A stretch of 64,000 bases of DNA from Manis javanica (GCF_040802235.1 NC_133165.1:16215623-16279622), one strand, 5' to 3'; shown: positions 12,001-25,690, counted from the stretch's first letter. The notes: a model not told the origin generated them from the letters alone. Program-made: numbers and translations.

Positions 12001-14705
12001 CCAGATATGGTCCAGCTAACAGCAGAGAAATAAATGCTGGGCTCAGCTCTGATAATAGACTTATTCATGGGCCAGGGGTAGGTGTTTGGAATCCACTCAG
12101 CCACAGATGCTGGGAGAAGGCCCAGCGAGTGGACAATACTCAGCATCTGACATGTTGCAAAATCCCACAGAGGGTGGCCTAGGGAAGTGGCCCTCAGTGG
12201 CCTTTACAAGGAAACAGGAATGCTCCTAGCCACAATACGCCTAATGACTTTAGTCTTCTGGAAGCATCCAGAAAAGCTAAGAGAGCCAGTAAGTCAAGGA
12301 GAAGTCCCAGCCAAGTCAGACAACCCATGCACCATAATCTAAGTCTCTAGGAACAGGAAAGAATAAGGCAACACTTCAGATTTTCAGGAACAAATTATAT
12401 ATAGTGACGCAGGCCCCACATGTCAAGGTGGGTGGCCCATGATAAGAACCGAGGTACAAAGTCAGAAGCCAATCTAGGAGCAAAAAACCTTTTGCTGCAT
12501 CACAGAACTCTTTACATTACTGTTTCCTTCACTCGGTAGTGGTCCTGAAGGTCAGGGTGGGGCTGGGTATGCTCTGGGGTTCAAGTGCCATCAGCAGTGA
12601 GGAGAGAAGAATGCAAACCCCGTCCGACAGGGCTGAGAAATGGTCCCTGACCTCATGGCTCACACTGAGAGAACTGAGAGGGGGCTCGGGGGATGGTACC
12701 AGGAGGAAACACGAGTTACTGTTTTACCAAAGGAGGAATTCCCGGATCTGAAGCTGGCGGAAACAAAAGCTGTACCCTGCTGCGGGTTTCAACCCAGTGC
12801 TTTCATCTAACTAATAAAGAGTAGGAAAAGGGTGGTATGTATGCTGAGAAATTTAAGCTATAAATCAATCCAAAACATTAACTTCTGTGAGAAGTTCATG
12901 TGTAATTTTAATGTATTGGACAGGATTCAAGTCATCACAGTTTGCTGAAAGTTCTAAGTGAACTTTATGCTGATCATTGAGGCTCTTATGTGAATGCAGT
13001 GGTGACCTTTGCTCTCTCTTACTTTCCCTCTCTCTGGCTATTGAACCTAGAATTACAAAGTCATTAGCATACACTTACAGTTATACAGTACACAGCAAGG
13101 GCTTCAAGCAGTTGCAACTCTTCTTTCTGGTCAGTTCAGCTAACTAGTGACACCAAGAATAAAGCATTAGGAGAAAACAAATCTACTTGAGATAAAACTC
13201 GCGGTCATTGCCCATCTAGTGCGGGAGTGGAGACTGGGTTGATCCTGTAATAGCATCCTCAAATCCTAGGAATGGGATTCCAAAATAATCCCCACTTTCC
13301 TTTTATAGCAATTACGGATTTTCATCATTAGTCAAATGTATTTGTTTTCAAAATCATGCTTTCTTTTCTGTGAGTTGAGACCTATAAGCAAATTGTAAAA
13401 TCATTTCAGTGGGTTGACTACAGTTTTTAATTAAACTGAAAAGAATAAAATATAACTGAAGAGTAGAGAAGATAAGCAAAGAGAAGAACTAAAGCTTCTG
13501 TTTTAGGGTGTGTGTGTGTGTTTGTGCACTGGATCCCAATATAAAACACATTTCTTTCTGTGGATTATAGTTTTAAAAATCGACATAGATATATAAAAGA
13601 ACTAGTTGGCAAATTCCCTCCAAAATACCATTACCAATCCCATGGTATTTTGTTCGCCATTATGTTCAAGGGCATGAGCACAAATACAATCACAATAAGA
13701 ATGACTACTTTTGATAAGAATAGGGATGGCTAAAAGTTAAAATAGAGAGAACAGGTTACTTGAAATTTGGAAGACAAACTTAAAACTTCGGCTTAACTTC
13801 TCCAAACTTAGTGTTCTCGTGTTAAAAAAAAAAGTAAGTGATATTTAAAGAAAGTCTGAGCTTTCAAAAAAAATTGATTCTATTCTAGTCTTGTCTAGTC
13901 TAGTCTATTCTTCTGTTCTACCAACCCCAAATCTGAGCATTGTAATTCACTTTCATCCAATTCTAATACCAAATGTTTTTCATACAGAATATTGATGGTC
14001 TTCCTTATTTTAAAAAAGTTCCTTTTTTCTACTATAGAATGAATTCCCATTCAACATAGAAAATGTAGTAGAAGGAACTCTTAGATCTAACATATGAAGA
14101 AAATAGTGAAGATTTTTCTAAGCAGTTTAAATTATCCAATACTTTCAGAGAGATTTTAAACTATAAGATGAGAAGGACAAGTTAAGAGATCACATTTTGT
14201 AGGGTCTTCTGTTGGACTGATTTTATATTTTTGAGTTATACAAACATACTTCCTGATAAAAGGAAAACCAGTATACCAGTGGAGTGTCAACCTTTGAGTT
14301 TGCAGAAATACCCACTGATATTTCAGAGTGGGGGTGAACACAGGAATTCCTTTCAAACAGTCTTAGCTGCATAATTCTCCTCTGATCTCACACCCACTTG
14401 TGCTGATCTTCTTTCTTCTTTGCCCAGACACAGAGTGCAAACAGATCAGAACAGAATTTCTTACAAGGAGGCAGTTTGACCCTCCACTCCCATTCTGCTC
14501 AAACTCCAGTTCAAAGACAGAAATGAAATCCAAGTGGGGTGTGGTGACACTGTGGGATATGAATGCAGCCAGAACCTAAGCATTGCTATCTCCTCTGTTT
14601 CACCCAGTCCCTGAGCTCTTGAAGCCCTATCTCTGAATCACTGTTTAGCCCTCTGAACCTTGAACAGAAGGAGCTGGCATTTGAGAGCTGGATCAGAGTG
14701 CCAAG
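12001..14705. other. Intergenic, nothing recognised
   Basis: No gene or confident repeat. A short (GT)n run lies near 13508-13521 and a pentamer-like TCTAG cluster at about 13885-13910. Confidence 0.45.
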
Positions 14706-14709
14706 TATC

Positions 14710-15010
14710 ATCTAAATCCAGAGTCCTCACCACGGTCCATGAGGTGCTTCATCATCGCATCTCTGTCTGTCCCTGTGAATTCCTCTCCTGCAACCCTGCT
14801 CTTCTTGCACTGCCCTCCTTGCTGGCCCCAAACACATGCAGTACGCTCCTGCTGCACATGCTGTTCCCTCTGCTGCCAAGCTTGTCCTTAGGCTTCTGCA
14901 TGGCCACATGTAGACCCCTGCTTTACTGTTGAAGCTCACTTTCCTGGCCCCATCACTCATGTCCCATACACTCTGCATTATATTTCTTGACAGCACTTAA
15001 GTGCTTAGCT
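14710..15010 (+). mobile_element. L2 LINE fragment
   Basis: The segment has the C/T-rich L2 3' pattern: 'ctgctcttcttgcactgccc', 'acatgctgttccctctgctg', and 'ctttactgttgaagctcact'. Open frames on both strands are short and have no protein family match. Confidence 0.6.
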
Positions 15011-15019
15011 TGATTTCTT

Positions 15020-15165
15020 CTGCTACAAACATGGACTTTAGAGTCAGAAGAACCTGGGTTAGAATTCTGTCTTGGCCCTTGCTCTGATCTTGGACAAACT
15101 GCATATTCAGACCCCTTAGCCTCCACTTCCTTACTGGAAAAAATGAAGGATTGTATAGTTCAAAA
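15020..15165 (+). mobile_element. MIR SINE
   Basis: MIR 5' and core: 'acatggactttagagtcaga', 'agaacctgggttagaattct', 'tcttggacaaactgcatatt', and 'ccttactggaaaaaatgaag'. Confidence 0.75.
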
Positions 15166-15302
15166 GGAATTACTTATAAAAGCTCAAATTCAATGCCTTC
15201 TTACATTAGAATGCAAGTTTCAGAAGGACAAGGTTTTTGTAGATTTAAAGATATACTTCAACCCACAGGACAGTACAAAAAAATGGTTTAAAAATGTGTA
15301 TT

Positions 15303-15376
15303 TTGAAGGAAGGAAAGGTGGGAGGAAAGGTAGGAGAGAGGGAGGCAGGGAAAGAAAGAAGGAAGGACAGAAGATG
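15303..15376. repeat. Polypurine tract, GGAA-rich
   Basis: Imperfect GGAAG/GGGAGG repeats on the + strand, complementary in type to the pyrimidine tract at 11553. Confidence 0.85.
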
Positions 15377-15379
15377 ATT

Positions 15380-18300
15380 ATGGGCTCAGTCAGTGTTAAT
15401 TTGTGATCATTGTTACTCACTTCTTTTCACCAAAATGACTCTGAAATGCTTTTGTGAAGGAATATGATAACAAATGATAAATCAATATACTCTTCACTTT
15501 TCCTAACTCATAAAAGGTTCCCCTCCTTCCTTCTTACCATCTGACTAAAGTTTTCTATCCCTATTTTTTATGACATCTGAAAATCAGCCAATAAAGTAAA
15601 ATGTGAGAATTAACATAAATTAGAATAGCAGTAGTATAAGGTCAGACAGGAAATAGTTGGGACCTATTGGAAAGGTCTTAGAGCTGATGGCCCATAACTG
15701 TGATGCTGTCCAGACAGGAGAACAAGTCCTTTGCATGTTCAGTGGTGCAGACTCTGGGAGACCAGGCAAACACAGCCCAGGACCAGAGGTGATTATCAGC
15801 AGGAGTCCTGGCAGAAGTCCAGGATGCCCTACCTTGAGATGCACATTCCTAAAGACCATGGCCCACGAAGTTCCTCTGTGTTCCCCTACCATTCTGGGCC
15901 TGCTTCCTACTGAACATTTGCAATATCATATTGTGATTATGGGTATATGTGTCCATCCCCCTGACCAAATACTGAATTTCTCAAACATGGAAGTTCATCT
16001 GGGGATCTTTAGGACCTAACACAGTGTCTATTGAAGTGAACCAAACCATTGCGTGTTTTTATACTAAAAGGCAAGATAGGTACTTCCAACCCTCTGTTAA
16101 CCACATGACCATACACAAAACATCAACCAGCAGCTTGTCATGGGACCTCCATGTAAAGAGTTTTTCTTTGGCACTTACAGTGCAATATATCAGACTTGTA
16201 ATGAAATAGACAAAATTCTACTGTATGAGAATCTTTTGCTTAAATGACATGATTTACTTTCACCAGCAATTTGCAGATTCAGTGTCCTATGATTTTGTTG
16301 CATGCATATTATATCTGTAAAGATGAAAGAAAACACTTCAAACCTGGGCTGTCTTGCTTAATTATAACTATAAGTAGCCAACTTTTTGCATCATGGTTCT
16401 GGAGAAGATCCAGAGAATCTTTAGACATCAGTTTGAAAGCTCTACCATAAAAATCCCAACACATCTAACTAATTAATCAAAATCTCCAAGTAGACACAGG
16501 GATATAGCACTCTTCCATGGCAAACTGAACTTTCCTCTGAATTTAGGGATTAGTATACTTATTTGTAGTCATTTTGGCTCACTTATTTAAGAGGTGCTTT
16601 GATTATGTAAGATAATGCAATTTATAATCATGTTTCTAGGTTACCACTCATGTTTATCTTTGTTTTGATTGTGATATGTGACCTGCTTTAACTATTCAGA
16701 CAAGAGAAATTACATAATATGTTTATAGGTATATGCTTTATAGAAAATCACCCAAATGAATCTGTTGACAGGCTCTAATTCTAATAATGAGAATTTTTTA
16801 AACTGTGCTTTCTTTATATTCTTTACAAGAAAGTTCACTTGAAAATAAAGAAGTTTTATCATTTTAAAGGGCAAAAGTACTCACTGATATTTATACATTT
16901 TTAGATACTGTGACTAATGTCCCTTTAAAAAAAATGTTTCATTTAAGAGACATAGAGCCGTAGTGCTGTGTGATGAAAAGACTATAGGTGATGGATGCTT
17001 CAGAGAAACAAAAATCGAAAGTTGAAGCAAAGGGTCAAGAGCTATAAAAAAAAAAGGGGTGGGGAACAAGTTAAAGATAATGTTATTTTCAGAGGTAATC
17101 AAATATGCAAAATGCATTAAGTCATTTCAAAAGATTTAAAGCTTAGTTCTCTGAAAATAATACATTGCGTTGTGTTTTCTTTACAAAAACCTATTTTTTA
17201 CATTTTTGTAAAAAGCTATTTACTGGTTTATGTACTTTTCTGTATGTATGTATTATACTTTGCTTTAAGAAGCTTGCTTTAGAAATGCACACCTTTTAAC
17301 ACATTAACACACTTAATGAGAGCCTAAAATGCTGACAATTCTAAACCATCAATACAAAAAAGAAAACTATTCTTTACCTCTTCTTCAACATGCAGCCCTT
17401 TAATTCATAAAACAAGCTCATCCATCCGTGGCAAGGGCTGCCTGTCTCTGACAATGAGCCACATTGCGTCAGCATGTGTCAGGACTTAAGGTGAGTTGTA
17501 CAGGCAAGGTCTCTGTCACTTTCAAAAGGCCTGAAGCCTGTAATAAACACTGGAAACTCTAATCATTTAATATTTACACATACTTAACTAGACACCCAGC
17601 ACTAGGCTGAATATATATTAGAGCTTTATCTGTAGAGAGATGGACCCTGGCCTTTTAGATTTGCGATTGTGCAGTGACTTCCACCAATGCATATCCGGTT
17701 ATGCAGTGCCACTGTGCATGTGTGTGTCTGTGTGTATGTGTGTGTGTTATGAGAGAGGAAGAGAGAAGGAGAGCACCCAGTTGTGTTTTTTTCCCCTTGT
17801 GAGTCACCAGTGTTGGGTCAATAAAAGTAACATTCCTATCTCACTCGTTAAGTGGAAACAAGTTCACATGCCAATGGGTGTGTGTGTTGATACTCGTGAA
17901 GACTTTGCCCAAAATACATGAATTTTATTAGTTTCCCTAACAAATATTCAATGAACATCAGACAGTTGTAAATCTTTTCCTCGTTTTTTACAATAGCATG
18001 ATTTTCTACATATGGAATCCAGTGTTTTCTGTGGCCGAGAAAGACAAATGACTGTACTGCAATTCAGGGTTAAAGTGGGGAGACACAAAGTGATAGATCG
18101 CAGGGAAATCTACCCAGTAGGAATAGCTTGTTTGATAAAAACAATATTTTTAAAAAATTACTTAACTCCCAACATTAAATGACTTGATTTTGTTATAAAC
18201 CTACAGTTGGAGTTTGTTTTGACAATCAAATAATCTGAGAATATTGGGCTTTCTTTATTATATGGACTGAGTTGAGCACTACTACGTCCTTCAGACTGGG

Positions 18301-20255
18301 TAGGAGTTTTCACATCAAGGACTGACTCCATGCTGTGCACAGCCTGCTTCAGCATCCTACAGACATTGGAGGTTATAATCCCTAGTTTCCATAGGAAGCC
18401 AAATTAAATTATCTGGTTAATTTGTTAATCATAAATTTATTTTCCCCATTTCCTTGCCACCCTATAGTGGAAGATGCTGATATCTTAAAGTAATCTGTTT
18501 ATTAGCTTTCAAAATGGTCCTTTGTAAGTATCTATGGTTCTTTAAACAAAAACAACAAAATCCTTTCCGTTGGTTATTTTAAAACCAGAAAGTCATGTCT
18601 TTCTACTCAATGGATTATCAGGTTTTTTAAGTATATTTTTGTTAAGTTCAGATTTTCATGTATTACTTACCCCTCTACCAGAAAAGCAGTCTTAATGATA
18701 GTTGATAAATAATATGATCCTCATATACAAAGTGTAGCATGTTTCCTTGGACGTAGCCTAAAATCAAGGCACTGAGACATCAGTTTGTGAAAGCATCTAT
18801 GTTATGTGCAGATAACCTGCCTTTTATTTCTTTGAAAGTGAGGTTTTTTTTTTTAAGAAGCAAACTCTGGGATTTTTCCTCAAAGCATGTAGGAGAAGTT
18901 CTTGGTATTAAATTATGGGAAAATATAAAGAAAAAAAGTTTGCCACTGACATTTGGTATTATTATTACATACACCATAGATTTCTCCTATTTGTTCAAAC
19001 GTTAGATGGAGGGAAAAAACCGAGCATATGAATATTACACCACACTATCTATCTTTATGGTAACTTTAAACTCAGAAACTTTATAAAACAGTCTGCTGAA
19101 AGACAGAGAAACTGTTCAAATTTTACCTTGAGGCATTTCTCTAAGGCTGACTTAGGAACAAAGTTTTGCATGGAAACACTGAGGCATTGAGGCATCCTTA
19201 GCTAACATTAGTAGATGAACCCTGCTATATTTAAAAGTGAGGTATTTAATTGTTACCTCCTTATAAGGATGCAAATAATTAACCTCTAATTTTTTTTATA
19301 TCTTCAAGATCTAGTTACTGTGCACAAAAAAAGAAATACATGTGTGTATGTGCTGATATAAATATTTAAATGAACTGTATTTTAGAAGTTACATAATATA
19401 GAAATTGCAATAGCATTAAGTTAAACATTACTAACTTTCCTTGAGAAATTATCACGTTCTTTCTTCATAAAGCTGAATTTTCCTGAAAACAACAACTCTC
19501 TGTACCACTGAAAGGTTTGGGAAAAAATTTGAGAGATTTACCATTTATTATCTACTACCTCCTACACTGATGGTTTTACCACCTGCCTTCAGGAGCCTCC
19601 AGTTATTCACCTAGGAATATTAATAATGTGTAAGATCTGCACTCACTCCGCAATGCTCCATTCCACCAGTACTTGATGTCTCTGATTGTGAGTGGGATGT
19701 AGACTGTGGCCAAGAATAGGAACAATTTATCCTGTCTGTAGAGAACTGAATCTGTGATGGAACTCTAACCAGCTGAGTCAACAGGCTACCAACAGATAAT
19801 GCTCTTTACACTGACAGTGCATAATTTAAATTCTCCCTTCAAACCAGACCATCCCAGTCCTCTTACCATCTCTCCTACCATTTCTCAAGGCTCTTAATTA
19901 GATTTTTTTTCTCATTATAAAATAGAACTGGGTCTTTTTTTTATACTCTCAGAGTCTGAAAACTCACCTTGTCTTCAACCACGCCAGGAGGTGTTGCTTT
20001 CTACAAACACATCAGTTTAGCCTCCTCACCACTGGTTCACCCACTTGTAGCTACAAAGCCTAGATTGAGAACATCAGAATTGGAAAGACAGATTATAATA
20101 AGTGCTTGTTACAGCTTTTTGTGTAAATTCTGTTCTCCTTGTGCACCATATTACCACTCTCAGAAAAGAGATTTTGTTTTTTAATGGATCATAGTATGCA
20201 GAAGGTGCTTAAACATGTTTGCTGATTCAGTAAATGGACATACGGAATCTCATGG
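15380..20255. other. Large stretch of unique-looking DNA, nothing recognised
   Basis: About 4.9 kb without a recognisable gene, RNA or repeat. It contains an interrupted TG-rich run at about 17715-17749. Such repeat-poor intervals upstream of a gene may hold conserved non-coding elements, but I have no alignment to test this. Confidence 0.4.
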
Positions 20256-20257
20256 CT

Positions 20258-20500
20258 GAGAGTGGTTCCCAAATTTTAGTGTGCACAAGAAATCACTTGG
20301 AGGGTTTGTTAAAACACAGATTCCTGGGTTCTATCAGAGTTTCTATCTGGGGATCTATCCCCAGATAGATCTGGGGATCTATCAGATCCCCAGAGTTTCT
20401 ATTCAGTAAATTTAAGTTTCGGCACAAAGTTTTGCAGGTTTTATCAGTCCCCAGATGATGCGGATGCTGCAAGTCCAGAGATTACACACTGGGAACTAGT
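20258..20500 (+). mobile_element. MER5A-like hAT element with internal palindromic insert
   Basis: The MER5A pattern is clear: 'gagtggttcccaaattttag', 'aagaaatcacttggagggtt', 'tgttaaaacacagattcctg', then 'gatgatgcggatgctgcaag' near the far end. Between 20343 and 20394 lie two adjacent perfect hairpins not found in the family, flanked by a 12-bp direct repeat of CAGAGTTTCTAT (20335-20346 and 20391-20402). Confidence 0.7.
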
Positions 20501-21714
20501 CGCTTGGACCCCGAGAGTGCATTGTTGTAAGACCATAAAGTGCTCTATCTATGTATGTACTGAAGTAACCATTTTCCTACCTTTAGCCTAGTTCTCATAG
20601 CCACATATACAAGATAGAAACACTGCCTAAGATTCAGCATGAAGATAGCAAGACTATAAACTGGTATCTCCAAAATATATAAGAAAACTTATTTGATTAT
20701 TATAACAGTAACAATGTGTGCCAACCAGTAGGGAAAGACAATGGCACAGTGTGAAAAGAGGGGAAACTGGAGGGTGTTTCTGGGAGCAGCGAGGGTGGAG
20801 TAAGTGGAAAAAATAGGGCAGTTCTACTCTGAAGCTATGTTGCCTGGCAGCTCCAAAAGGGTGAGCCAGAGTTTTCTCCTTTCTGAAAAACGTGATGTAG
20901 CTGCTCTGCCATGTCCCCGATTCTCTCTTTCAAACCAAGGAGAACCCCCAGTTTAAGCTTTCTTCATTCTGTGGAGAAGTAATGAATCATATTCTTCTCT
21001 GCTATTCACCTAAGCTTAGATATAAGTTAAGCAGGGTGATTTTCAATGTCATTCACTAAATCTAAAATGTCTTAGCAAGGTAACAGCATCAACAAGAAAT
21101 GATCCGGGTAAAAGTCTAAAGAACTTTTCAAGAGTAATGTTAGAGATGAATTTGCTTTCATTATAAAGTCGGTAAGTGCACATTCAGTGAGAACTTCATT
21201 TCAGTGCCAACCAGCAAACCGGGGTCAGTGGAACTAAGCAATCAGAATGCTCAGATTTAGACAAGAACAGTTTCTTCTTTTATTTAGAAAAAGGTCTCCA
21301 GTTCTAGGTAGAGTTTCAGTGTTTCTCAAATTTGAATTGCTTCCTTATGTTGAAATTGGAGTTGTTCTGTATAACATAAAAACAGCATGAGCACGTTCTC
21401 CTCATGAAGGAACAGGACTTTCAATAAAAGCTGAGGGAAGCAACTCCTGCTTATCCATTATCCACCTTCAAAGCGAAAAGGTCCTTCAGGCTTCTCTGAT
21501 CAAACTCTTTGTTAACCACATACAAAAACTGCTTTTTGGCAATTTGACCTGCCTTCTAGTGTCATTAAATTTGTTTTTTATTCCCCTTGTTCTTGTAAAT
21601 TGGGAATTGGGTTTAAAAACCTGATTAAATTTAGAGTTTGGACACAAATACTTCATACACTATTATCCTGTGACCACACCCAGTTTCTGTCAGTGGCATG
21701 AGGTTTGCTCTCTG
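20501..21714. other. Intergenic, nothing recognised
   Basis: No supported feature. Confidence 0.45.
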
Positions 21715-22400
21715 TGGTAAGTGATCAGCTTTCTCCATTATACGGGTAAGGGGATTTTTCCCTTGCAATTACCACGTAATCTGTGGGGTGATACTTGGAC
21801 ACACTATGCAAATATCATCCTCCCCATCAGGCTCTCAGCTGATGATTTTGGCTTCTATTGATGATCTTAGCCTGGATCAATTATTCCATTAAGGGTTCCA
21901 AATGATGATTTTTCTAATTCTATTATTTCTTCCATATTAATGATATTCCTTTGTTTAAAAAAAGGAGCTTTCGTACATTAACTGGTTTTGATAGTTCTTT
22001 CCAAAAAAAACATGATAAATAAGTTCTTACCTATTTGAGTAAGGTGTTGATATGTCACTTCCACTGATGGCAAATGAGCCTCTCTCCCTCCTTCACTCCC
22101 TCTCTAGCTCTCCTCAGCTCATGGATTTTTATTTATTTAATGTGTTATGATCACTTAGTAATTATTTGAAATACTTATTTGGTTACAAATATGATCAATG
22201 GAAGCTGTGAACTCATGGATTTATTTCATTCAATGTTTTGTAAGCATTTGGCTATTCTTTTGGGGATGGTTAACTTTTTCCAGATTTGGTCAGTGGGAGC
22301 TGCTTCAAGCTGATTTTGATATGTGAGGACTTTCTGGCTTTCTGGGACAAGATATTAGAAGCTAAACTTCTACCTAGCTAGCTCAGACACGGGATTAGCC
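21715..22400 (-). mobile_element. Old L1M, 3' UTR part (left of the nested insertion)
   Basis: The segment reads as the reverse complement of an L1M 3' UTR: 'gtgatacttggacacactat', 'tggaagctgtgaactcatgg', 'cagatttggtcagtgggagc'. It stops at 22400 where a younger L1 begins and resumes at 22872. Diverged, no coding content. Confidence 0.6.
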
Positions 22401-22871
22401 TTTTTTTTTTTTTGGTATCATTAATCTACAATTACATGAAGAACATTATGATTACTAAGCTCCCCCTTCAACAAGTCCCCTCCACATACCCCTTCACAGT
22501 CACTGTCCTTCAGCATAGTAAGATGCTGTAAAATCACTACTTGTCTTCTCTGTGTTGCACAGCCCTCCCCGTGCCCTCACACACACTATACATGCTAATT
22601 GTAATGCCCCCTCTCTTTTTCCCTACCCTTGTCCCTCCCTTCCCACCCACCCTCCCCAGTCCCTTTCACTTTGGTAACTATTGGGTTCTGTGCTTCTGCT
22701 ATGTGTTTTGTTCCTTCAGTTTTCTTTTGTTCTTATGCTCCACATATGAGTGAAATCATTTGGTACTTGTCTTTCTCCACCTGGCTAATTTCACTGAGCA
22801 TAATACCCTCTAGCTCCATCCATGTTGTTGCAAATGGTAGGATCTGTTTTTTTCTTACGGAGGGGTCAGCC
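22401..22871 (-). mobile_element. Younger 5'-truncated L1 inserted in the L1M
   Basis: It starts with a poly-T tract (about 22401-22413, the A tail in reverse), then the reverse complement of an L1 3' UTR and of the ORF2 C-terminus ending near 22856. The 3' UTR is the same type as in the L1 at 44237-46423. The flanks ACACGGGATTAGCC (22387-22400) and ACGGAGGGGTCAGCC (22857-22871) look like a decayed target-site duplication. Confidence 0.8.
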
Positions 22872-22982
22872 ATTTTTTAAAGTAAATTTGATTCCTTTTA
22901 GTAGTTTAATAATCAAGATCTGGGCACCACAGAGTTGTCACTGCTTCTAGACCCTTTTAATAAAGAGAGGAGACATAGAAAT

Positions 22983-23038
<56 letters not shown>

Positions 23039-23750
23039 TTAAATTATGAGTTCATAACAATATTTTCAATTCAAATTTAACATTATGGGAAATTTTTTTT
23101 CTTAACTTCTCTGATTTCATATACATGTGAATTTTCCTACACAAAAGCTTGTCCTAAAACTTTTACTTCTTTTTTCCCAAAAATATGCAATAATGGTTAA
23201 GAATTGTGGTATCAATATTATTACTAACAATAAAATCACTAAGTGATATTTAAGTTTTCTTTATAGTTCTTTTAGTCCTAAGATTACATCTCACTAAGGA
23301 TGCACAGAGTATTACATTCAAAATTCACTGGAAATAACTCTTTTATCTGTGTGATTATGCGAGCACCTTGATGTACATGTAAGTTTATTTGTCTCTGTTT
23401 TATACTTTAGAATTTTTTTTCCTTTCAAATTAATCTTGTTTTCTAGTATATAAAATATTTACGTGATTTAAAACCTAAATTAAATAAAAAATCATATTAG
23501 ATTTCTAAGCCCCACATCTCTCCTTTCCCCCCCTACTCCATTCCAAAATCACTATATGGATAACAATTATTTTAGTTCCTTGTATATTCTACCAGTGTTC
23601 CTTTTTGCAAAAATAAACAAAATATATGCACTTAATTTTTTTTCACTTAGCCACGTATCATGGAGGCCTTTCTCATTCTTTTTATAGGTGTGTAATTATT
23701 CAAATGGTATTATCACAGTTTATTAAGTCAACTAGTTTCCAGAATTGATT
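22872..23750 (-). mobile_element. Old L1M, continuation to ORF2 tail
   Basis: The L1M resumes with 'aataatcaagatctgggcac' and 'gtcactgcttctagaccctt'. Toward 23560-23740 it resembles the reverse complement of the ORF2 C-terminal region ('ttttttcacttagccacgta', 'ctttctcattctttttatag'). An AC/AT microsatellite sits inside it. Confidence 0.55.
22986..23038. repeat. (AC)n(AT)n microsatellite
   Basis: A run of about 17 AC units leads into about 8 AT units. It lies at a point where L1M 3' UTRs commonly carry such a tract. Confidence 0.95.
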
Positions 23751-24184
23751 GTTCAAAGGACAAATACAAATACAATTTTCCTGAATAAGATTCTATATGT
23801 TTTTTAAGTTCTCCAGAAAACTCTGATGATTAGCCAGGTCTGATAACCAATAACCTACATATCAATAGCCATAGTATACTATTTTAATCAAAATAACATG
23901 TTTTAACTGGGCTACTACTCTGAGCTGGGCATTGTAGAAAAATACAAGAAGTAGCCTTCTCCTGCCTTCAGTGAGTTAAAAAAAAAAAAAAGAAGTTGTC
24001 CTTAGGGAAACAAAATTAACCTGCGGAGGAAGCAATTAGACCATATCATTCCTATATTATAGGAATTGGATATAGAGTACTTGATAGTTTTTATACTTTA
24101 CATCACTCAGAGTGCTAAGATTTGTAATGCAGTAGGATCCTTAACCAACATTGTCCTTATGGAGGAAGAGCTGTTCTCTATAGC

Positions 24185-24420
24185 AGTGATTTTCAACTTA
24201 GACATGACCCACTAGTGGGTTATGAAATCAAGTCAATACATAGTAAAAAATATGAAATAGAGAATAATAGAGTAAAAAGTAACAGGATGAATCACAGGTA
24301 GTAAGGGTATTATTTCATGCAAATAGTTTTATGTAGAGACACACAGTAAGAGTAACTGAATGTGATGTAAAATTCACTTCTTCAGATGAATTGTGGTTTT
24401 AAAGGTTGAGAAACATGCTA
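24185..24420 (+). mobile_element. Non-autonomous hAT element (MER type)
   Basis: The two ends are inverted: AGTGATTTTCAACTT at the left and AGGTTGAGAAACATGCT at the right. The internal 'gacccactagtgggttatga' block fits a known mammalian MER repeat. About 235 bp, non-coding. Confidence 0.65.
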
Positions 24421-24939
24421 TAGAAAAAAAACAGCTGTTTTCTTTGAGTACCAGCTACTTAATTTTCATCTTTAATATTGATCATTACACGCTGCTACAA
24501 CTTAGTCTTAAGGTCTAGAAATATGCTCCATTGTGTCTGGTGTTACATGATAGGATGTGCTCAGTGATGGTTTTTTTTTTAAGTTCTGGTAAAATAATTT
24601 ATTCTTTTTAACTTATAAAAACAAAATATATTTATTTAAAGCAGATATGACAAATCGGTGGCAGAGTTTGCAGAGAAGCAAACTTTGGGCCAGAACAATG
24701 TTTTTTGTGTTTGATCATTTTTATTTAGCCAGTAGAATGTTTTAAATTTAAACCAGTTTCTAAAACTCAAAAATTAGGAAATTTCACATAAAATTTTGGA
24801 TTTCCAACTTCCTAGGAAAAAAAGTAGATGAGTCATCCAGAAAGTGCTGGAGACAGACCACCTGCTCCCACAGTCTCCCTATGACACCCCAATTATGAGG
24901 TTGTCGCTTGCATTTACTGCCTTATTCTTGGCCTAACAT

Positions 24940-25075
24940 GGTCTGATAGGCACTTAGTCTGCCTCAACTATAAAATGGAAATAATAGCAGCACTCAACTC
25001 TTACAATTGTGATAAATAAATAATTTAATTCATGAAAGGCTTAGAATCATGTCTCATAAATGTTATCCATTATTC
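24940..25075 (+). mobile_element. MIR SINE, 3' part
   Basis: 'gcctcaactataaaatggaa', 'ataatagcagcactcaactc' and 'gaaaggcttagaatcatgtc' follow the MIR core and tail. Confidence 0.65.
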
Positions 25076-25690
25076 CTGGGGTCAGTTTGCAAAGCATATT
25101 GAAACCCCAAAACTGAAAATTTAGGCAAAAGGTTCTCAGACCATGACAATGGAAAGACACAACTATTAAGCCTGGGTAAGGTGTCTCAAGCTCAATGCTA
25201 CATAAATAGATGCCTGAGAGGTTCTTTTCCAGATGAGGCCTGAAAGCCAAGGATAAAACCATCAGGAGTTCTCAGGTGGCACATTATTAATATCTGATGC
25301 CAAATACTCTTAAAGTGATGTTTCTATTTTTCATCATCTGTTACATCATTTTATCCACCCAAATAGTCCCTCACAGTCACGTTTGCTCCAGTCTCCATTG
25401 GCTCAGTGCTCACATTCCTACTTTCTCCTCTACACACTATTTCTGGACCACCTGTCCCGACTGGCCTGGAACCATCTTCACTTGAGCTCTGAGGATCTTG
25501 AAAAAACAATTAATTCATTTCTACATACCCAGCACCAAAGCCTCCATGTTGCCTAAATTGAAATGAATTCATTTAAAGGAAACATGGCCTTGCCAGTTGG
25601 AAATGTGGTAGCAAATTCCTTCCAGCCTCAGTTTCCACAAATACAGAGCTAAGAATCTTTGTCTCCCTATGAAATTAAGTCACTGTGCTG

